Notes under the pieces: generated by a model
Told to the model about the DNA's origin: nothing
What the model saw: only the letters and a program-made list of their open reading frames with translations
Databases searched by the model: none
From: Streptomyces sp. NBC_01429
GTDB lineage: Bacteria; Actinomycetota; Actinomycetes; Streptomycetales; Streptomycetaceae
Direction: 5' to 3'
Assembly (NCBI RefSeq): GCF_036231945.1
Contig: NZ_CP109599.1
Location: 310,001-374,000 of the forward strand
DNA length: 64,000 nt
Shown: positions 1 through 8,769 of the stretch, piece by piece
How the letters are laid out: every line of letters starts with the position of its first letter
Position numbering within the stretch: position 1 is the first letter of the stretch
Made by a program: the position numbers and the translations under genes

Positions 1-2655
1 GCCGCCTTCTGGGGCTCGGCCGCGCTGCTGGCGCTGCAACTGGCCGCCCGGGGAAAGATGTTGCCCGGCATCACCGCCTCGGGTCACGACGCGTGGCGGG
101 CCGGGCCGCTGGACGCGGCTGACCTCGACCGGATCCGTACGCTCGCGGCCTCGATGCCGCCCACCGCGCACGCCGTACCGGTGGACGCCTCGGGCCCCGG
201 ACCGTTTCTCCTTCCGGAGCCCGAAAGACTGCTGCGGGATTTCCTCGACGCGGTGATCGACGGGCTGCCGCGCACCCCGGGCGCGCCGACCGCCGTCGGC
301 GGCCCGGCCTTCACCGCCGTGCCGCCCCGCCGTTTTCCCGAACTGCGCGGCTGGGCCGGTGATGTGGCCGCCGGGCACGACGCGGGCGTACGGCTCTCGC
401 TCCGCGTCGAGCTGCCCGGCCTCACGGACGCGGACCCGCCCGGCGGTGAGGCGGCCGTGCCCGTGACGTCCTTCCGCGCCGTGCTCCAGATACACGGCGT
501 CAGCGATCCGGCAGCCGTCGCGGACGCGCGCGACGTCTGGTCCGGCTCGGCGGGGACGGCCTTCGGCCCGCGCGCCCGGATGGACGCCCTGCTGGCGCTG
601 CGCCGGGCCGCCCGGGCGTGGCCGCCGCTGGCCCCGCTGCTCTCCGCCACCGTGCCGGACGGGATCGGACTCGCCGACGAGGACGTCACTGAGCTGCTCG
701 GTGAGGCGTCGGACGCGCTCGCCGCGACCGGGGTCCAGGTGCACTGGCCCCGGGACTTGGCGCGCACGCTCACCACGAGCGCGACCATCGGCCTCCCCGC
801 CGCCGGGGAGGGCCCGGACGTCGCGAGCGGCACGCCGGCGACCGACCGGGCCGGGAGCGACCGGGCCGGGAGCGACCGGGCCGGGAGCGACCTGCCGTCC
901 TTCCTCTCCGCCGACGCCCTGCTCTCCTTCTCCTGGCAGTTCGCGCTGGGCGACCTGCGGCTCGACCGCGCCGAGCTGGACCGGCTCGCCGAGGCGAGCC
1001 GTCCCGTCGTCCGGCTGCGCGACCAGTGGGTGCTGATCGATCCGGCGCAGGCCCGCCGCGCCCGGGAGAGCCGGGATCGCACGCTGACGCCGGTCGACGC
1101 GCTCGAAGCCGTACTGACCGGCTCCACCGAGGCCGACGGCCGCCGCGTGGAGGTCCGGGCCACGGGCGCCCTCGCGGCCCTGCGCGATCTGCTCGCCGAC
1201 CCCGAGCGGGCGGAGCAGCGGATCGGACAGCCCCCGGCGCTCGCCGCTACGCTGCGCGACTACCAGCTGCGCGGCCTGAACTGGCTGCACCGCATGACCT
1301 CGCTCGGGCTCGGCGGCTGTCTCGCGGACGACATGGGGCTGGGCAAGACCATCACCCTCATCGCGCTCCATCTGCACCGCGGGACCGATCCGGCGGCGGC
1401 GGGTCCGACCCTGGTCGTCTGCCCCGCCTCGCTGATGGGCAACTGGCAGCGGGAGATCGAACGCTTCGCCCCGGGCACGCCCGTACGCCGCTTCCACGGC
1501 GCCTCGCGCACCCTGGAGGCCCTGGTGGACGGCGAGTTCGTGCTCACCACGTACGGCACGATGCGGCTGGACGCGGCGAGGCTCGCCGCCGTCGACTGGG
1601 GCCTGGTCGTCGCCGACGAGGCGCAGCACGTCAAGAACCCGTACTCGGCGACCGCCCGGCAGCTGCGCACCATCGGCGGCCGCGCCAGGGTCGCGCTCTC
1701 CGGCACGCCCGTCGAGAACAACCTCTCCGAGCTGTGGGCGCTCCTCGACTGGACGACCCCCGGGCTGCTGGGCCGCCTCGGCACGTTCCGTACGCGCTAC
1801 GCCCGGTCCGTCGAGCGCGGCGAGGACCCGGCGGCGGCCGAGCGGCTCGCCGCCCTGATCCGGCCGTTCCTGCTGCGCCGCCGCAAGTCCGACCCGGGCA
1901 TCGCGCCCGAGCTGCCGCCCAAGACCGAGACCGACCGGGCCGTCTCCCTCACCGGGGAGCAGGCCGGGCTGTACGAGGCGGTGGTACGGGAGACCCTCGC
2001 GGCGATCGCCGGGGCGGCCGGCATCGAGCGGCGCGGGCTGATCGTCAAGCTGCTGACCTCGCTCAAGCAGATCTGCAACCACCCCGCGCAGTATCTGAAG
2101 GAGGAACAGCCGCGGCTCGCGGACCGCTCCGGCAAGCTGGAGCTGCTGGACGAGCTGCTCGGCACCATCCTGGCGGAGGGGGCGAGTGTGCTGGTCTTCA
2201 CCCAGTACGTACGGATGGCGCGGCTGCTGGAGGAGCATCTGGCGGCGCGCGGGGTGCCGACACTGTTCCTGCACGGGGGCACTCCGATTCCCGAGCGCGA
2301 GGCCATGGTCGACAGCTTCCAGAACGGCGGGATCCCCGTCTTCCTGCTGTCGTTGAAGGCGGCGGGCACGGGGCTCAACCTCACCCGCGCCGAGCATGTC
2401 GTGCACTTCGACCGCTGGTGGAACCCCGCCGTCGAGGCACAGGCGACGGACCGCGCGTACCGGATCGGCCAGGACCGGCCCGTACAGGTGCACCGGATGA
2501 TCACCGAGGGCACGATCGAGGACCGGATCGCCGACATGCTGGCGCGCAAACAGCGGCTGGCCGACGCCGTGCTGGGCTCCGGCGAGGCCGCCCTGACCGA
2601 ACTGACCGACGCCGAGCTGGCGGATCTGGTGGAGCTGCGAGGGAGTGCGCGATGA
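1..2655 (+). CDS. SNF2/Rad54-family DEAD/DEAH-box helicase (5' partial)
   Basis: The reading frame is open at the window edge, so the N-terminus is missing; 884 residues are visible. It is a SNF2 ATPase: Walker A (DDMGLGKT) near visible residue 445, DEAQH box near 540, SGTPVENN (motif III), then a helicase C lobe with FTQY, the AGTGLNL segment and the ATDRAYRIGQ arginine-finger motif near 820. The poorly conserved first 400 residues resemble the bacterial SNF2-associated domain of actinomycete homologues. Its stop overlaps the start of the SWIM protein, a pairing common in Streptomyces, so the two probably act together in DNA remodelling or repair. A DRAGS repeat lies near visible residue 282. 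The family assignment is firm; the process is inferred. Confidence 0.93.
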   Translation, partial: AAFWGSAALLALQLAARGKMLPGITASGHDAWRAGPLDAADLDRIRTLAASMPPTAHAVPVDASGPGPFLLPEPERLLRDFLDAVIDGLPRTPGAPTAVGGPAFTAVPPRRFPELRGWAGDVAAGHDAGVRLSLRVELPGLTDADPPGGEAAVPVTSFRAVLQIHGVSDPAAVADARDVWSGSAGTAFGPRARMDALLALRRAARAWPPLAPLLSATVPDGIGLADEDVTELLGEASDALAATGVQVHWPRDLARTLTTSATIGLPAAGEGPDVASGTPATDRAGSDRAGSDRAGSDLPSFLSADALLSFSWQFALGDLRLDRAELDRLAEASRPVVRLRDQWVLIDPAQARRARESRDRTLTPVDALEAVLTGSTEADGRRVEVRATGALAALRDLLADPERAEQRIGQPPALAATLRDYQLRGLNWLHRMTSLGLGGCLADDMGLGKTITLIALHLHRGTDPAAAGPTLVVCPASLMGNWQREIERFAPGTPVRRFHGASRTLEALVDGEFVLTTYGTMRLDAARLAAVDWGLVVADEAQHVKNPYSATARQLRTIGGRARVALSGTPVENNLSELWALLDWTTPGLLGRLGTFRTRYARSVERGEDPAAAERLAALIRPFLLRRRKSDPGIAPELPPKTETDRAVSLTGEQAGLYEAVVRETLAAIAGAAGIERRGLIVKLLTSLKQICNHPAQYLKEEQPRLADRSGKLELLDELLGTILAEGASVLVFTQYVRMARLLEEHLAARGVPTLFLHGGTPIPEREAMVDSFQNGGIPVFLLSLKAAGTGLNLTRAEHVVHFDRWWNPAVEAQATDRAYRIGQDRPVQVHRMITEGTIEDRIADMLARKQRLADAVLGSGEAALTELTDAELADLVELRGSAR
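844..888 (+). repeat. Three tandem 15-bp repeats inside the SNF2 gene
   Basis: Three identical 15-bp units (GACCGGGCCGGGAGC) encode three copies of DRAGS. They fall in the non-conserved linker before the helicase core and keep frame, so they are probably a length-variable hydrophilic linker. Confidence 0.85.
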
Positions 2656-4025
2656 ACGCTGCGGATCGTACGGCCGACGACGAGGCGCGCACCTTCGCCG
2701 CGCCACCGCCCGCCCCCGGCCGGGGTTTCGCGGTCACCTGGTGGGGCCGGGCATGGCTGAAGGCGCTGGAGGACGCCGCGATGGACGGCGCGCAGCTGCG
2801 GAAGGGACGTGCGCGGGCCAGGGAGGGGGCGGTCGGCGCCGTCTCGGTACGGCCGGGCCGGATCACCGCCGTCGTACGGGACAGGGACGGCTCGGCGCAC
2901 CGCAGCGACGTACTGCTGCGGCGGCTGACCGACGAGGAGTGGGACCGGTTCGTGACACTGGCGGCGGACCGGGCCGGCCATGTCGCGGCGCTGCTCGACC
3001 GGGACATGCCGCCGCACCTGGTGGAGGACGCGGCGGGCGCGGGGGTGGAACTGCTGCCGGGCATGGGCGATCTGGAGCCGGAGTGCGGTTGCGGGGCGTG
3101 GGACCACTGTCCGCATTCGGCCGCGCTCTGCTACCAGTTGGCGCGGCTGCTGGACCAGGATCCGTTCGTGCTGCTGCTGTTGCGCGGCCGGAGCGAGAGC
3201 GCGTTTCTCGACGCGCTCCAGCGGCGCGGCACACTGGCGGAGAGCGGCGCACCGGCGGCGGACGGAACTCCGGCGGACGGCGGGGCAGGGGCGGGCAGCG
3301 GGGCTCCGGCCGGGGTGGACGCCGTGACGGCCTTCGCCGCGCGGGACGTGGTGCCGCCGCTGCCGGCTCCCGCGCCCTTGCCGCCGGAGCCGGGACAGCC
3401 GCCGTCCCTGGACACGGAGGGCGCGCCGCCGGCCGGTGTCGACGCGGGGGCGCTGGAGTTCCTGGCCTCGGCCACGGCGGCACGCGCTCTGCGGATGCTC
3501 TCCGACGCACTCCGTCCGGACCATGAACAGCAGCCGCTCGAAACTGAATTGACGATCCGTCAGGACTGCATACGGCTGGCCGCGACCGCTCCCCCGCCCA
3601 CCGGGCGGCCCACCGGGCACACCGGTACGTCCGTCGCGGGACGGCTCGCGGCGGGTGGGGGCCGGCCACCGCAGGAGCTGGACCTCGCGGTGCGCGCGTG
3701 GCGGTACGGCGGCGCCGAGGGTCTGGCCGTACTGGACGAGGAGTGGACTCCGGACCCGGCGGCGCTCGTCCGGGCGCAGGCCGCCCTCGACGCGGCCCGG
3801 GAGGACGGCGACGGGCCGGCACCGCGCCACGCGGGCGCGGGCGCGAGCCGCTGGAGCGTGACCGGCACAAAGGCGGAGCGCGAAGCTCCGGCGGAGCTGC
3901 GCTACGGGCCCGACGGGCGCTGGTGGCCCTACCGCGAGGAGGGCGGCCGGTGGTCCCCGGCGGGACCGGGCGACCACGATCCTTCGGCGGCTCTGGCGGT
4001 ATTGGCGGCTCCGGCCGCCGAGTGA
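2652..4025 (+). CDS. SWIM zinc-finger protein
   Basis: This 457-residue protein starts at an ATG that overlaps the helicase stop (ATGA), so translation is coupled. A SWIM zinc finger of the CxCx(n)CxH type (CGCGAWDHCPH) lies near residues 145-155, followed by the usual YQLARLLDQDPF helix. The N-terminal block (GRGFAVTWWGRAWLKALE) is the standard opening of Streptomyces SWIM proteins found next to SNF2 helicases. The second half is Ala/Pro/Gly-rich with little visible domain structure. SWIM domains bind DNA or protein; the partner is presumably the upstream helicase. No regulatory signal of its own is seen. Confidence 0.9.
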   Translation: MNAADRTADDEARTFAAPPPAPGRGFAVTWWGRAWLKALEDAAMDGAQLRKGRARAREGAVGAVSVRPGRITAVVRDRDGSAHRSDVLLRRLTDEEWDRFVTLAADRAGHVAALLDRDMPPHLVEDAAGAGVELLPGMGDLEPECGCGAWDHCPHSAALCYQLARLLDQDPFVLLLLRGRSESAFLDALQRRGTLAESGAPAADGTPADGGAGAGSGAPAGVDAVTAFAARDVVPPLPAPAPLPPEPGQPPSLDTEGAPPAGVDAGALEFLASATAARALRMLSDALRPDHEQQPLETELTIRQDCIRLAATAPPPTGRPTGHTGTSVAGRLAAGGGRPPQELDLAVRAWRYGGAEGLAVLDEEWTPDPAALVRAQAALDAAREDGDGPAPRHAGAGASRWSVTGTKAEREAPAELRYGPDGRWWPYREEGGRWSPAGPGDHDPSAALAVLAAPAAE

Positions 4026-4161
4026 CCCGTGCGTCCGTCGGGCCTCTGTCACCGGCACACCCCGGCCGCCCGGGTCCGCCGGGGTGTGCGGAACGCTTGC
4101 CCCGCCCGGCCGGCCGGGCGACGATGTTCCCGTCCCGCGAGGTCCGACCGGGGAGGCGTCG

Positions 4162-5415
4162 TTGACGGACACCTGGGTGGCACTGGAGGCGGGCGCCGAT
4201 CCGGCGCGGCGCCGGGGTGCGCTGCGCCGGGCCTACGAGTCGTACGCGAGCGCGGGGCGGGTCGAGCGGCCCGTGCGGCCGGTGGTCGCGGACTCCTGGC
4301 GACGCTCGGCGCGGGCCCGGGTGCGCCCCGAGGGCACCGCGCACGTGGAGCTGCCGGACGACGAACTCGCCGCGTACCGCGACGCCCATCCGCTGTCCCG
4401 GGTGATGCCGCTCTTCCGTGAGCTGATGGGCGGCTACGCCATGGACGGCGAGCATCTGATGGCGGTGTGCGACGCGCACGGCCGGCTGCTCTGGGTCGAG
4501 GGGCACCGGGCGACCCGGCTGCTGGCCTGCCGGATGAACTTCGTGCCGGGTGCGCGCTGGGCGGAGGCGGCGACCGGTACGAACGCGCCCGGCACGGCGA
4601 TCGCCGTCGACCGGCCCGTACAGGTCTTCGCCGCCGAGCACTTCCAGCGGCCGGCGCATCCCTGGACCTGCGCGGCGGCACCCGTCCACGATCCGTGCAC
4701 CGGCCGGCTGCTGGGCGCGGTCGATATCACGGGCGGCGACCGGCTCGCCCATCCGCACAGCCTCGCCTTCGTCGGCGCGGTGGCGCGGGCCGCCGAGTCA
4801 CAGCTCGCCCTGGCCGCCCCGGCGCCGGCGACCGGAACCGTACGGCTGTCGGCGCTGGGCCGGCCCGAGGCGCTGCTCGTGGCGGACGGCCGGAAGATCG
4901 GGCTGAGCCCCCGGCACAGCGAGATCCTCACCCTGCTGGCGCACCGCCCGGAGGGGATCACCGGGGACGAACTGCTGATGGAGCTGTACGAGGAGGGATC
5001 GGTCACCCCCGTCACCCCGCGCGCCGAACTCTCCCGGCTGCGCGCGCTGCTCGGTCCCGGGCTGCTGCGTTCGCGCCCCTACCGGCTGGCCGGGCCGGTC
5101 GAGGCGGACTTCGCCGCCGTGGCCCGCAATCTGGCGTCCGGGGCGCTGACCTCGGCGATGAGCGCGTACGCGGGTCCGCTGCTGCCCGGCTCGCAGGCGC
5201 CGACGGTGGTACGGCTGCGACGGCGCCTGGCGGACCAGTTGCGGGCGGCGCTGATCGCCCGGGGCGACCCGGGGCTGCTGGCCGACTGGGCGTACAGCCC
5301 GTGGGGCGAGGACGATCTGCCGGTGTGGCGGGCGCTCGCCTCGGCTCTCCCCGTACCGCAGCGTCCCGCGGCGCTCGCGCGGGTACGCGAACTGGACGCC
5401 TGGCAGCGCCACTGA
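4162..5415 (+). CDS. GAF-domain transcriptional regulator
   Basis: A cytosolic regulator of 417 residues. I chose the TTG at 4162 because GGGAGG lies 5 nt upstream; an ATG at 4084 in the same frame has no such site. The N-terminal part (DSWRRSARARV, then MAVCDAHGRLLWVEGHRA and the GTNAPGTAIA segment) is the GAF sensor typical of AcoR-like regulators. The C-terminal third (LSPRHSEILTLLAHRPEG, then ELSRLRALLG) looks like a winged-helix DNA-binding domain; no sigma-54 ATPase domain is present. This architecture is common directly upstream of aldehyde dehydrogenase genes, and it precedes the choline catabolism genes in the same orientation. Control of that operon is inferred. Confidence 0.85.
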   Translation: MTDTWVALEAGADPARRRGALRRAYESYASAGRVERPVRPVVADSWRRSARARVRPEGTAHVELPDDELAAYRDAHPLSRVMPLFRELMGGYAMDGEHLMAVCDAHGRLLWVEGHRATRLLACRMNFVPGARWAEAATGTNAPGTAIAVDRPVQVFAAEHFQRPAHPWTCAAAPVHDPCTGRLLGAVDITGGDRLAHPHSLAFVGAVARAAESQLALAAPAPATGTVRLSALGRPEALLVADGRKIGLSPRHSEILTLLAHRPEGITGDELLMELYEEGSVTPVTPRAELSRLRALLGPGLLRSRPYRLAGPVEADFAAVARNLASGALTSAMSAYAGPLLPGSQAPTVVRLRRRLADQLRAALIARGDPGLLADWAYSPWGEDDLPVWRALASALPVPQRPAALARVRELDAWQRH

Positions 5416-5595
5416 GGCCCTGCCGGCGTGGCCCTCCGACGTCCCGGCGGGCCGGCGCACCGGCCCCGCCCCACAGGCGGATCCGGACTTATCTCCTTAC
5501 TGTCGGTGCATGGAGCATCGCGGCGCGGCCCGGATACCCGCGGGGCCGTCCCGGCACGCTCCGCCCGATTCCGTGGCCGACCCGGAGGAGCCGTC

Positions 5596-7065
5596 ATGCC
5601 GGAGCTGTTCATCGGTGGCACCTGGACCTCGGCCGCGGGCGGGCGGACCCGGGAGATCCGCTGCCCCGCCGACGGCACCCTGGTCGCGACCGTGGACGAG
5701 GCGGGGCCCGAGGACGCGGCGGCGGCGATCGGCGCGGCCAGGGAGGCGTACGACGACGGCCCCTGGCCGTCGACCCCGGCTTCGGAGCGCGGCAGGCTGC
5801 TGCTGCGCGTCGCCGACCTGCTGGAACGCGACAAGGCGGCACTCGCCAGAGCCGAGTCCCTGGACACCGGGAAGCGGCTCGTGGAGAGCGAGTACGACAT
5901 GGACGACATCGCGAACTGCTTCCGCTACTTCGGCGCCCTGACGGCCGCGGGCGGCACGGACCGGGTCGTCGACACCGGAGATCCCGGGGTGGACAGCAGG
6001 GTGGTCCACGAGCCGGTCGGTGTGTGCGCGCTGATCACCCCGTGGAACTATCCGCTGCTTCAGACCGCGTGGAAGGTCGCCCCCGCGCTCGGCGCGGGCA
6101 ACACCTTCGTCCTCAAGCCCAGTGAGCTGACCCCGCACACCGCCGTCCTGCTGATGCGGCTGCTGAGCGAGGCCGGGCTGCCGGCCGGGGCCGCGAATCT
6201 CGTCCTGGGCGCGGGCCCGGCCGTGGGCGCGCCGCTCACCGAGGATCCCCGGGTCGACCTGGTGTCGTTCACCGGCGGTCTGGTCACCGGGCGGCGCATC
6301 ATGGCCGCCGCCGCCCCGACCGTGAAGCGGATCGCACTGGAGCTGGGCGGCAAGAATCCCAACATCGTCTTCGCCGACGCCGACTACGAGGCCGCGGTCG
6401 ACTACGCCCTGACGGCGGTCTTCCTCCACTCGGGACAGGTCTGTTCGGCCGGGGCGCGGCTGCTGGTCCAGGACGATCTGCACGACGCGTTCGTCGAGGA
6501 CGTGGTCTCCCGGGCCCGGGCGATCCCGCTGGGCGGCCCGTTCGACGAGCACGCCCGCACCGGGCCGCTGATCTCCGCCGAGCACCGCGCCAAGGTCGAG
6601 GCGTATGTCGCGGCCGGGGTCGCGGAGGGCGCGGTGCTGCGGTGCGGCGGCGCCCGGCCGAAGGACCCGGCGCTGCGGGACGGCTTCTACTACCTGCCGA
6701 CGGTGCTGGACGAGTGCACGCCCGGGATGTCCGTCGTACGCGACGAGTCCTTCGGCCCGGTGCTCACCGTCGAACGGTTCCGCGACGAGCGCGAGGCGCT
6801 CGCGCTGGCCAACGACACCGTGTACGGACTGGCCGGCGCGGTCTGGTCGGGGGATGTCGGCCGGGCGCACCGGGTGGCCTCGCGGCTGCGCGCCGGAACC
6901 GTATGGATCAACGACTTCCAGCCGTACGTACCGCAGGCGGAGTGGGGCGGGATGAAGCAGTCCGGCTTCGGGCGCGAGCTGGGCCCGGCGGGGCTGGCCG
7001 AGTACCAGGAGACCAAACACGTGTGGCGCAACCTCGCCCCGAAGCCGTTGAGGTGGTTCGAGTGA
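5596..7065 (+). CDS. betB: Betaine-aldehyde dehydrogenase (NAD+)
   Basis: This 489-residue protein is an aldehyde dehydrogenase of normal length. It carries the NAD-site segment ITPWNYPL, the general-base motif LELGGKNPN (Glu near 249) and the catalytic Cys283 in SGQVCSAG. The context of permease and choline oxidase immediately downstream makes betaine aldehyde the likely substrate, giving glycine betaine, an osmoprotectant. The start follows a GGAGG-like site. Its stop overlaps the permease GTG (GTGA), so it heads the operon after the regulator. Another short-chain or amino-aldehyde substrate is the main alternative. Confidence 0.87.
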   Translation: MPELFIGGTWTSAAGGRTREIRCPADGTLVATVDEAGPEDAAAAIGAAREAYDDGPWPSTPASERGRLLLRVADLLERDKAALARAESLDTGKRLVESEYDMDDIANCFRYFGALTAAGGTDRVVDTGDPGVDSRVVHEPVGVCALITPWNYPLLQTAWKVAPALGAGNTFVLKPSELTPHTAVLLMRLLSEAGLPAGAANLVLGAGPAVGAPLTEDPRVDLVSFTGGLVTGRRIMAAAAPTVKRIALELGGKNPNIVFADADYEAAVDYALTAVFLHSGQVCSAGARLLVQDDLHDAFVEDVVSRARAIPLGGPFDEHARTGPLISAEHRAKVEAYVAAGVAEGAVLRCGGARPKDPALRDGFYYLPTVLDECTPGMSVVRDESFGPVLTVERFRDEREALALANDTVYGLAGAVWSGDVGRAHRVASRLRAGTVWINDFQPYVPQAEWGGMKQSGFGRELGPAGLAEYQETKHVWRNLAPKPLRWFE

Positions 7066-8741
7066 GCGGCGCCCGCGACGGCCCCTCGGATCCGCCCGAT
7101 TCTCCGGATCCCCCGGATCCCCCGGATCCGCCGGATCCGCCGGATCCGCCGGATCCGCCGGATGCCGGGGATGCCGGTGATGCCGCGGCCGGTCGCCGTA
7201 CCGCCGAGGAGATCCAGAGCCAGGACGACGACCAGGGTCTCAAGGAGTTCGGCTACAAGCCCGAACTGAAGCGCACCCTCGGCAACTTCCACACCTTCGC
7301 GGCCGGGATCAGCTACATCTCGATCCTGACCGGCACGTTCCAGCTGTTCTACTTCGGCGTCAAGTTCGCCGGGCCCGGCTACTGGTGGTCGTGGCCGATG
7401 GTGTTCCTGGGGCAGCTGATGGTGGCCCTGTGCTTCTGCGAGCTGGCCGCCCGCTATCCCGTCGCCGGTTCGATCTACAACTGGTCCAAGAAGCTCGGCG
7501 GACCGCATGTGGGCTGGCTCGGCGGCTGGATGATGGTGACGGCGACCATGGTCTCCCTCGCCGCGGTCGCCCTCGCCTACCAGATCACGCTGCCGCAGAT
7601 CTCCAGCGCCTTCCAGTTCGTCGGCGACGGACGCGGAGCGACGGACGCGGCGAAGAACGCCGTACTGCTGGGCACCGTCCTGATCCTCTTCACCACCCTG
7701 GTCAACGCCTTCGGGGTGAAGCTGATGGCCCGGATCAACTCCGCGGGTGTGATGATCGAGCTGATCGCCGCCGTCGTGCTGATCGGCCTGCTGGCCGCGC
7801 ACATCACCCGGGGCCCGGCCGCGGTCGTCAGCACGAACGGATTCGGATCCGGCGAATCGCTAGGCTACTTCGGGGCGTTCCTGACCGCTTCGCTCGCCTC
7901 CGCGTATGTGATGTACGGGTTCGACACGGCGTCCTCGCTCGGCGAGGAGTCGCACAACCCGAGCCGCAACGCGCCGCGCGCGATCCTGCGGGCGCTCATC
8001 GCGTCGTTCCTGATCGGTGGGCTCATCCTGCTCTTCGCGCTGCTGTCCGTACCGGATCTGCACTCCAAGAGCCTGTCGGCGGACGGGCTCCAGTACGTGG
8101 TGCTCTCCACCCTCGGATCGACCATCGGCCAGATCGTGCTGTGGTGTGTGGTCGTCGCCATCACCGTGTGCGCGCTGGCGGTGCACGCGGCCGGCATCCG
8201 GCTGGCGTTCGCGATGGCCAGGGACAACTGCCTGCCCGCGTCCTCGCTGATCGCCAGGGTCAGCCCGCGCTTCGGTACGCCGGTGGTGCCGGCGATCTTC
8301 ATCGGGATCGTGGGGATCTGCATTCTGGTGATCAACATCAATCAGCCGCAGATCTTCTCGGTGATCACCAGCATCGCGATCATCATGATCTATGTGGCCT
8401 ATCTGCTGGTCACGACGCCCATGCTGATCCGCCGGCTGCGCGGCGACTGGAAGCCGGCCGAGGGGCACTTCTCGCTCGGCCGGTTCGGCCTTCCCGTCAA
8501 TATCCTGGCCGTGCTGTGGGGGCTCGCCATGTCGATCAACCTCGCCTGGCCACGCCCCGAGGTCTACAACGCGACCGGTCCGCACCACTGGTATCTGCGC
8601 TGGGGCGCGTTCCTCTTCGTGGGCATCGTCGCGGTCGGCGGCTTCGCCTACTACTGGTTCGTCCAGCGCGGGCGCACCGGAACGCTCGAAGCCCACCGTT
8701 CCCAAGGAACTTCGGGCCCCGATGAACTTCGGTCCCACTGA
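7062..8741 (+). CDS. APC-family amino acid/amine permease
   Basis: A 559-residue membrane transporter starting at a GTG that overlaps the dehydrogenase stop. After a hydrophilic, Pro/Asp-repeat N-tail of about 65 residues it shows the APC opening (ELKRTLGNFHTFAAGISYIS) and about 12 hydrophobic helices, including the SLGEESHNPSRNAPRAILRAL loop typical of this superfamily. Position between two choline-oxidation genes suggests import of choline, ethanolamine or a related amine; substrate is inferred. The cytoplasmic tail is extended by a nine-base tandem repeat, annotated separately. Confidence 0.88.
   Translation: MSGARDGPSDPPDSPDPPDPPDPPDPPDPPDPPDAGDAGDAAAGRRTAEEIQSQDDDQGLKEFGYKPELKRTLGNFHTFAAGISYISILTGTFQLFYFGVKFAGPGYWWSWPMVFLGQLMVALCFCELAARYPVAGSIYNWSKKLGGPHVGWLGGWMMVTATMVSLAAVALAYQITLPQISSAFQFVGDGRGATDAAKNAVLLGTVLILFTTLVNAFGVKLMARINSAGVMIELIAAVVLIGLLAAHITRGPAAVVSTNGFGSGESLGYFGAFLTASLASAYVMYGFDTASSLGEESHNPSRNAPRAILRALIASFLIGGLILLFALLSVPDLHSKSLSADGLQYVVLSTLGSTIGQIVLWCVVVAITVCALAVHAAGIRLAFAMARDNCLPASSLIARVSPRFGTPVVPAIFIGIVGICILVININQPQIFSVITSIAIIMIYVAYLLVTTPMLIRRLRGDWKPAEGHFSLGRFGLPVNILAVLWGLAMSINLAWPRPEVYNATGPHHWYLRWGAFLFVGIVAVGGFAYYWFVQRGRTGTLEAHRSQGTSGPDELRSH
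7104..7157 (+). repeat. Six tandem 9-bp repeats encoding (Pro-Asp-Pro)n
   Basis: Six adjacent units of CCGGATCCS (S = C or G) encode a Pro-Asp-Pro-rich run in the permease N-terminal tail. Copy number could change without a frameshift. Each unit carries a BamHI palindrome, so slippage is plausible. Confidence 0.9.
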
Positions 8742-8769
8742 ACTTCGGTCCCACTGAACTGGAGCGGCG

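Noticed and set aside
84..1163. Long minus-strand frame opposite the SNF2 gene
   Set aside because: Ser/Arg/Ala-rich composition and no recognisable motif; typical antisense shadow of a high-GC gene.
1797..4758. Very long minus-strand frames opposite helicase, SWIM and GAF genes
   Set aside because: Arg/Pro-rich low-complexity translations; the plus strand carries clear protein families.
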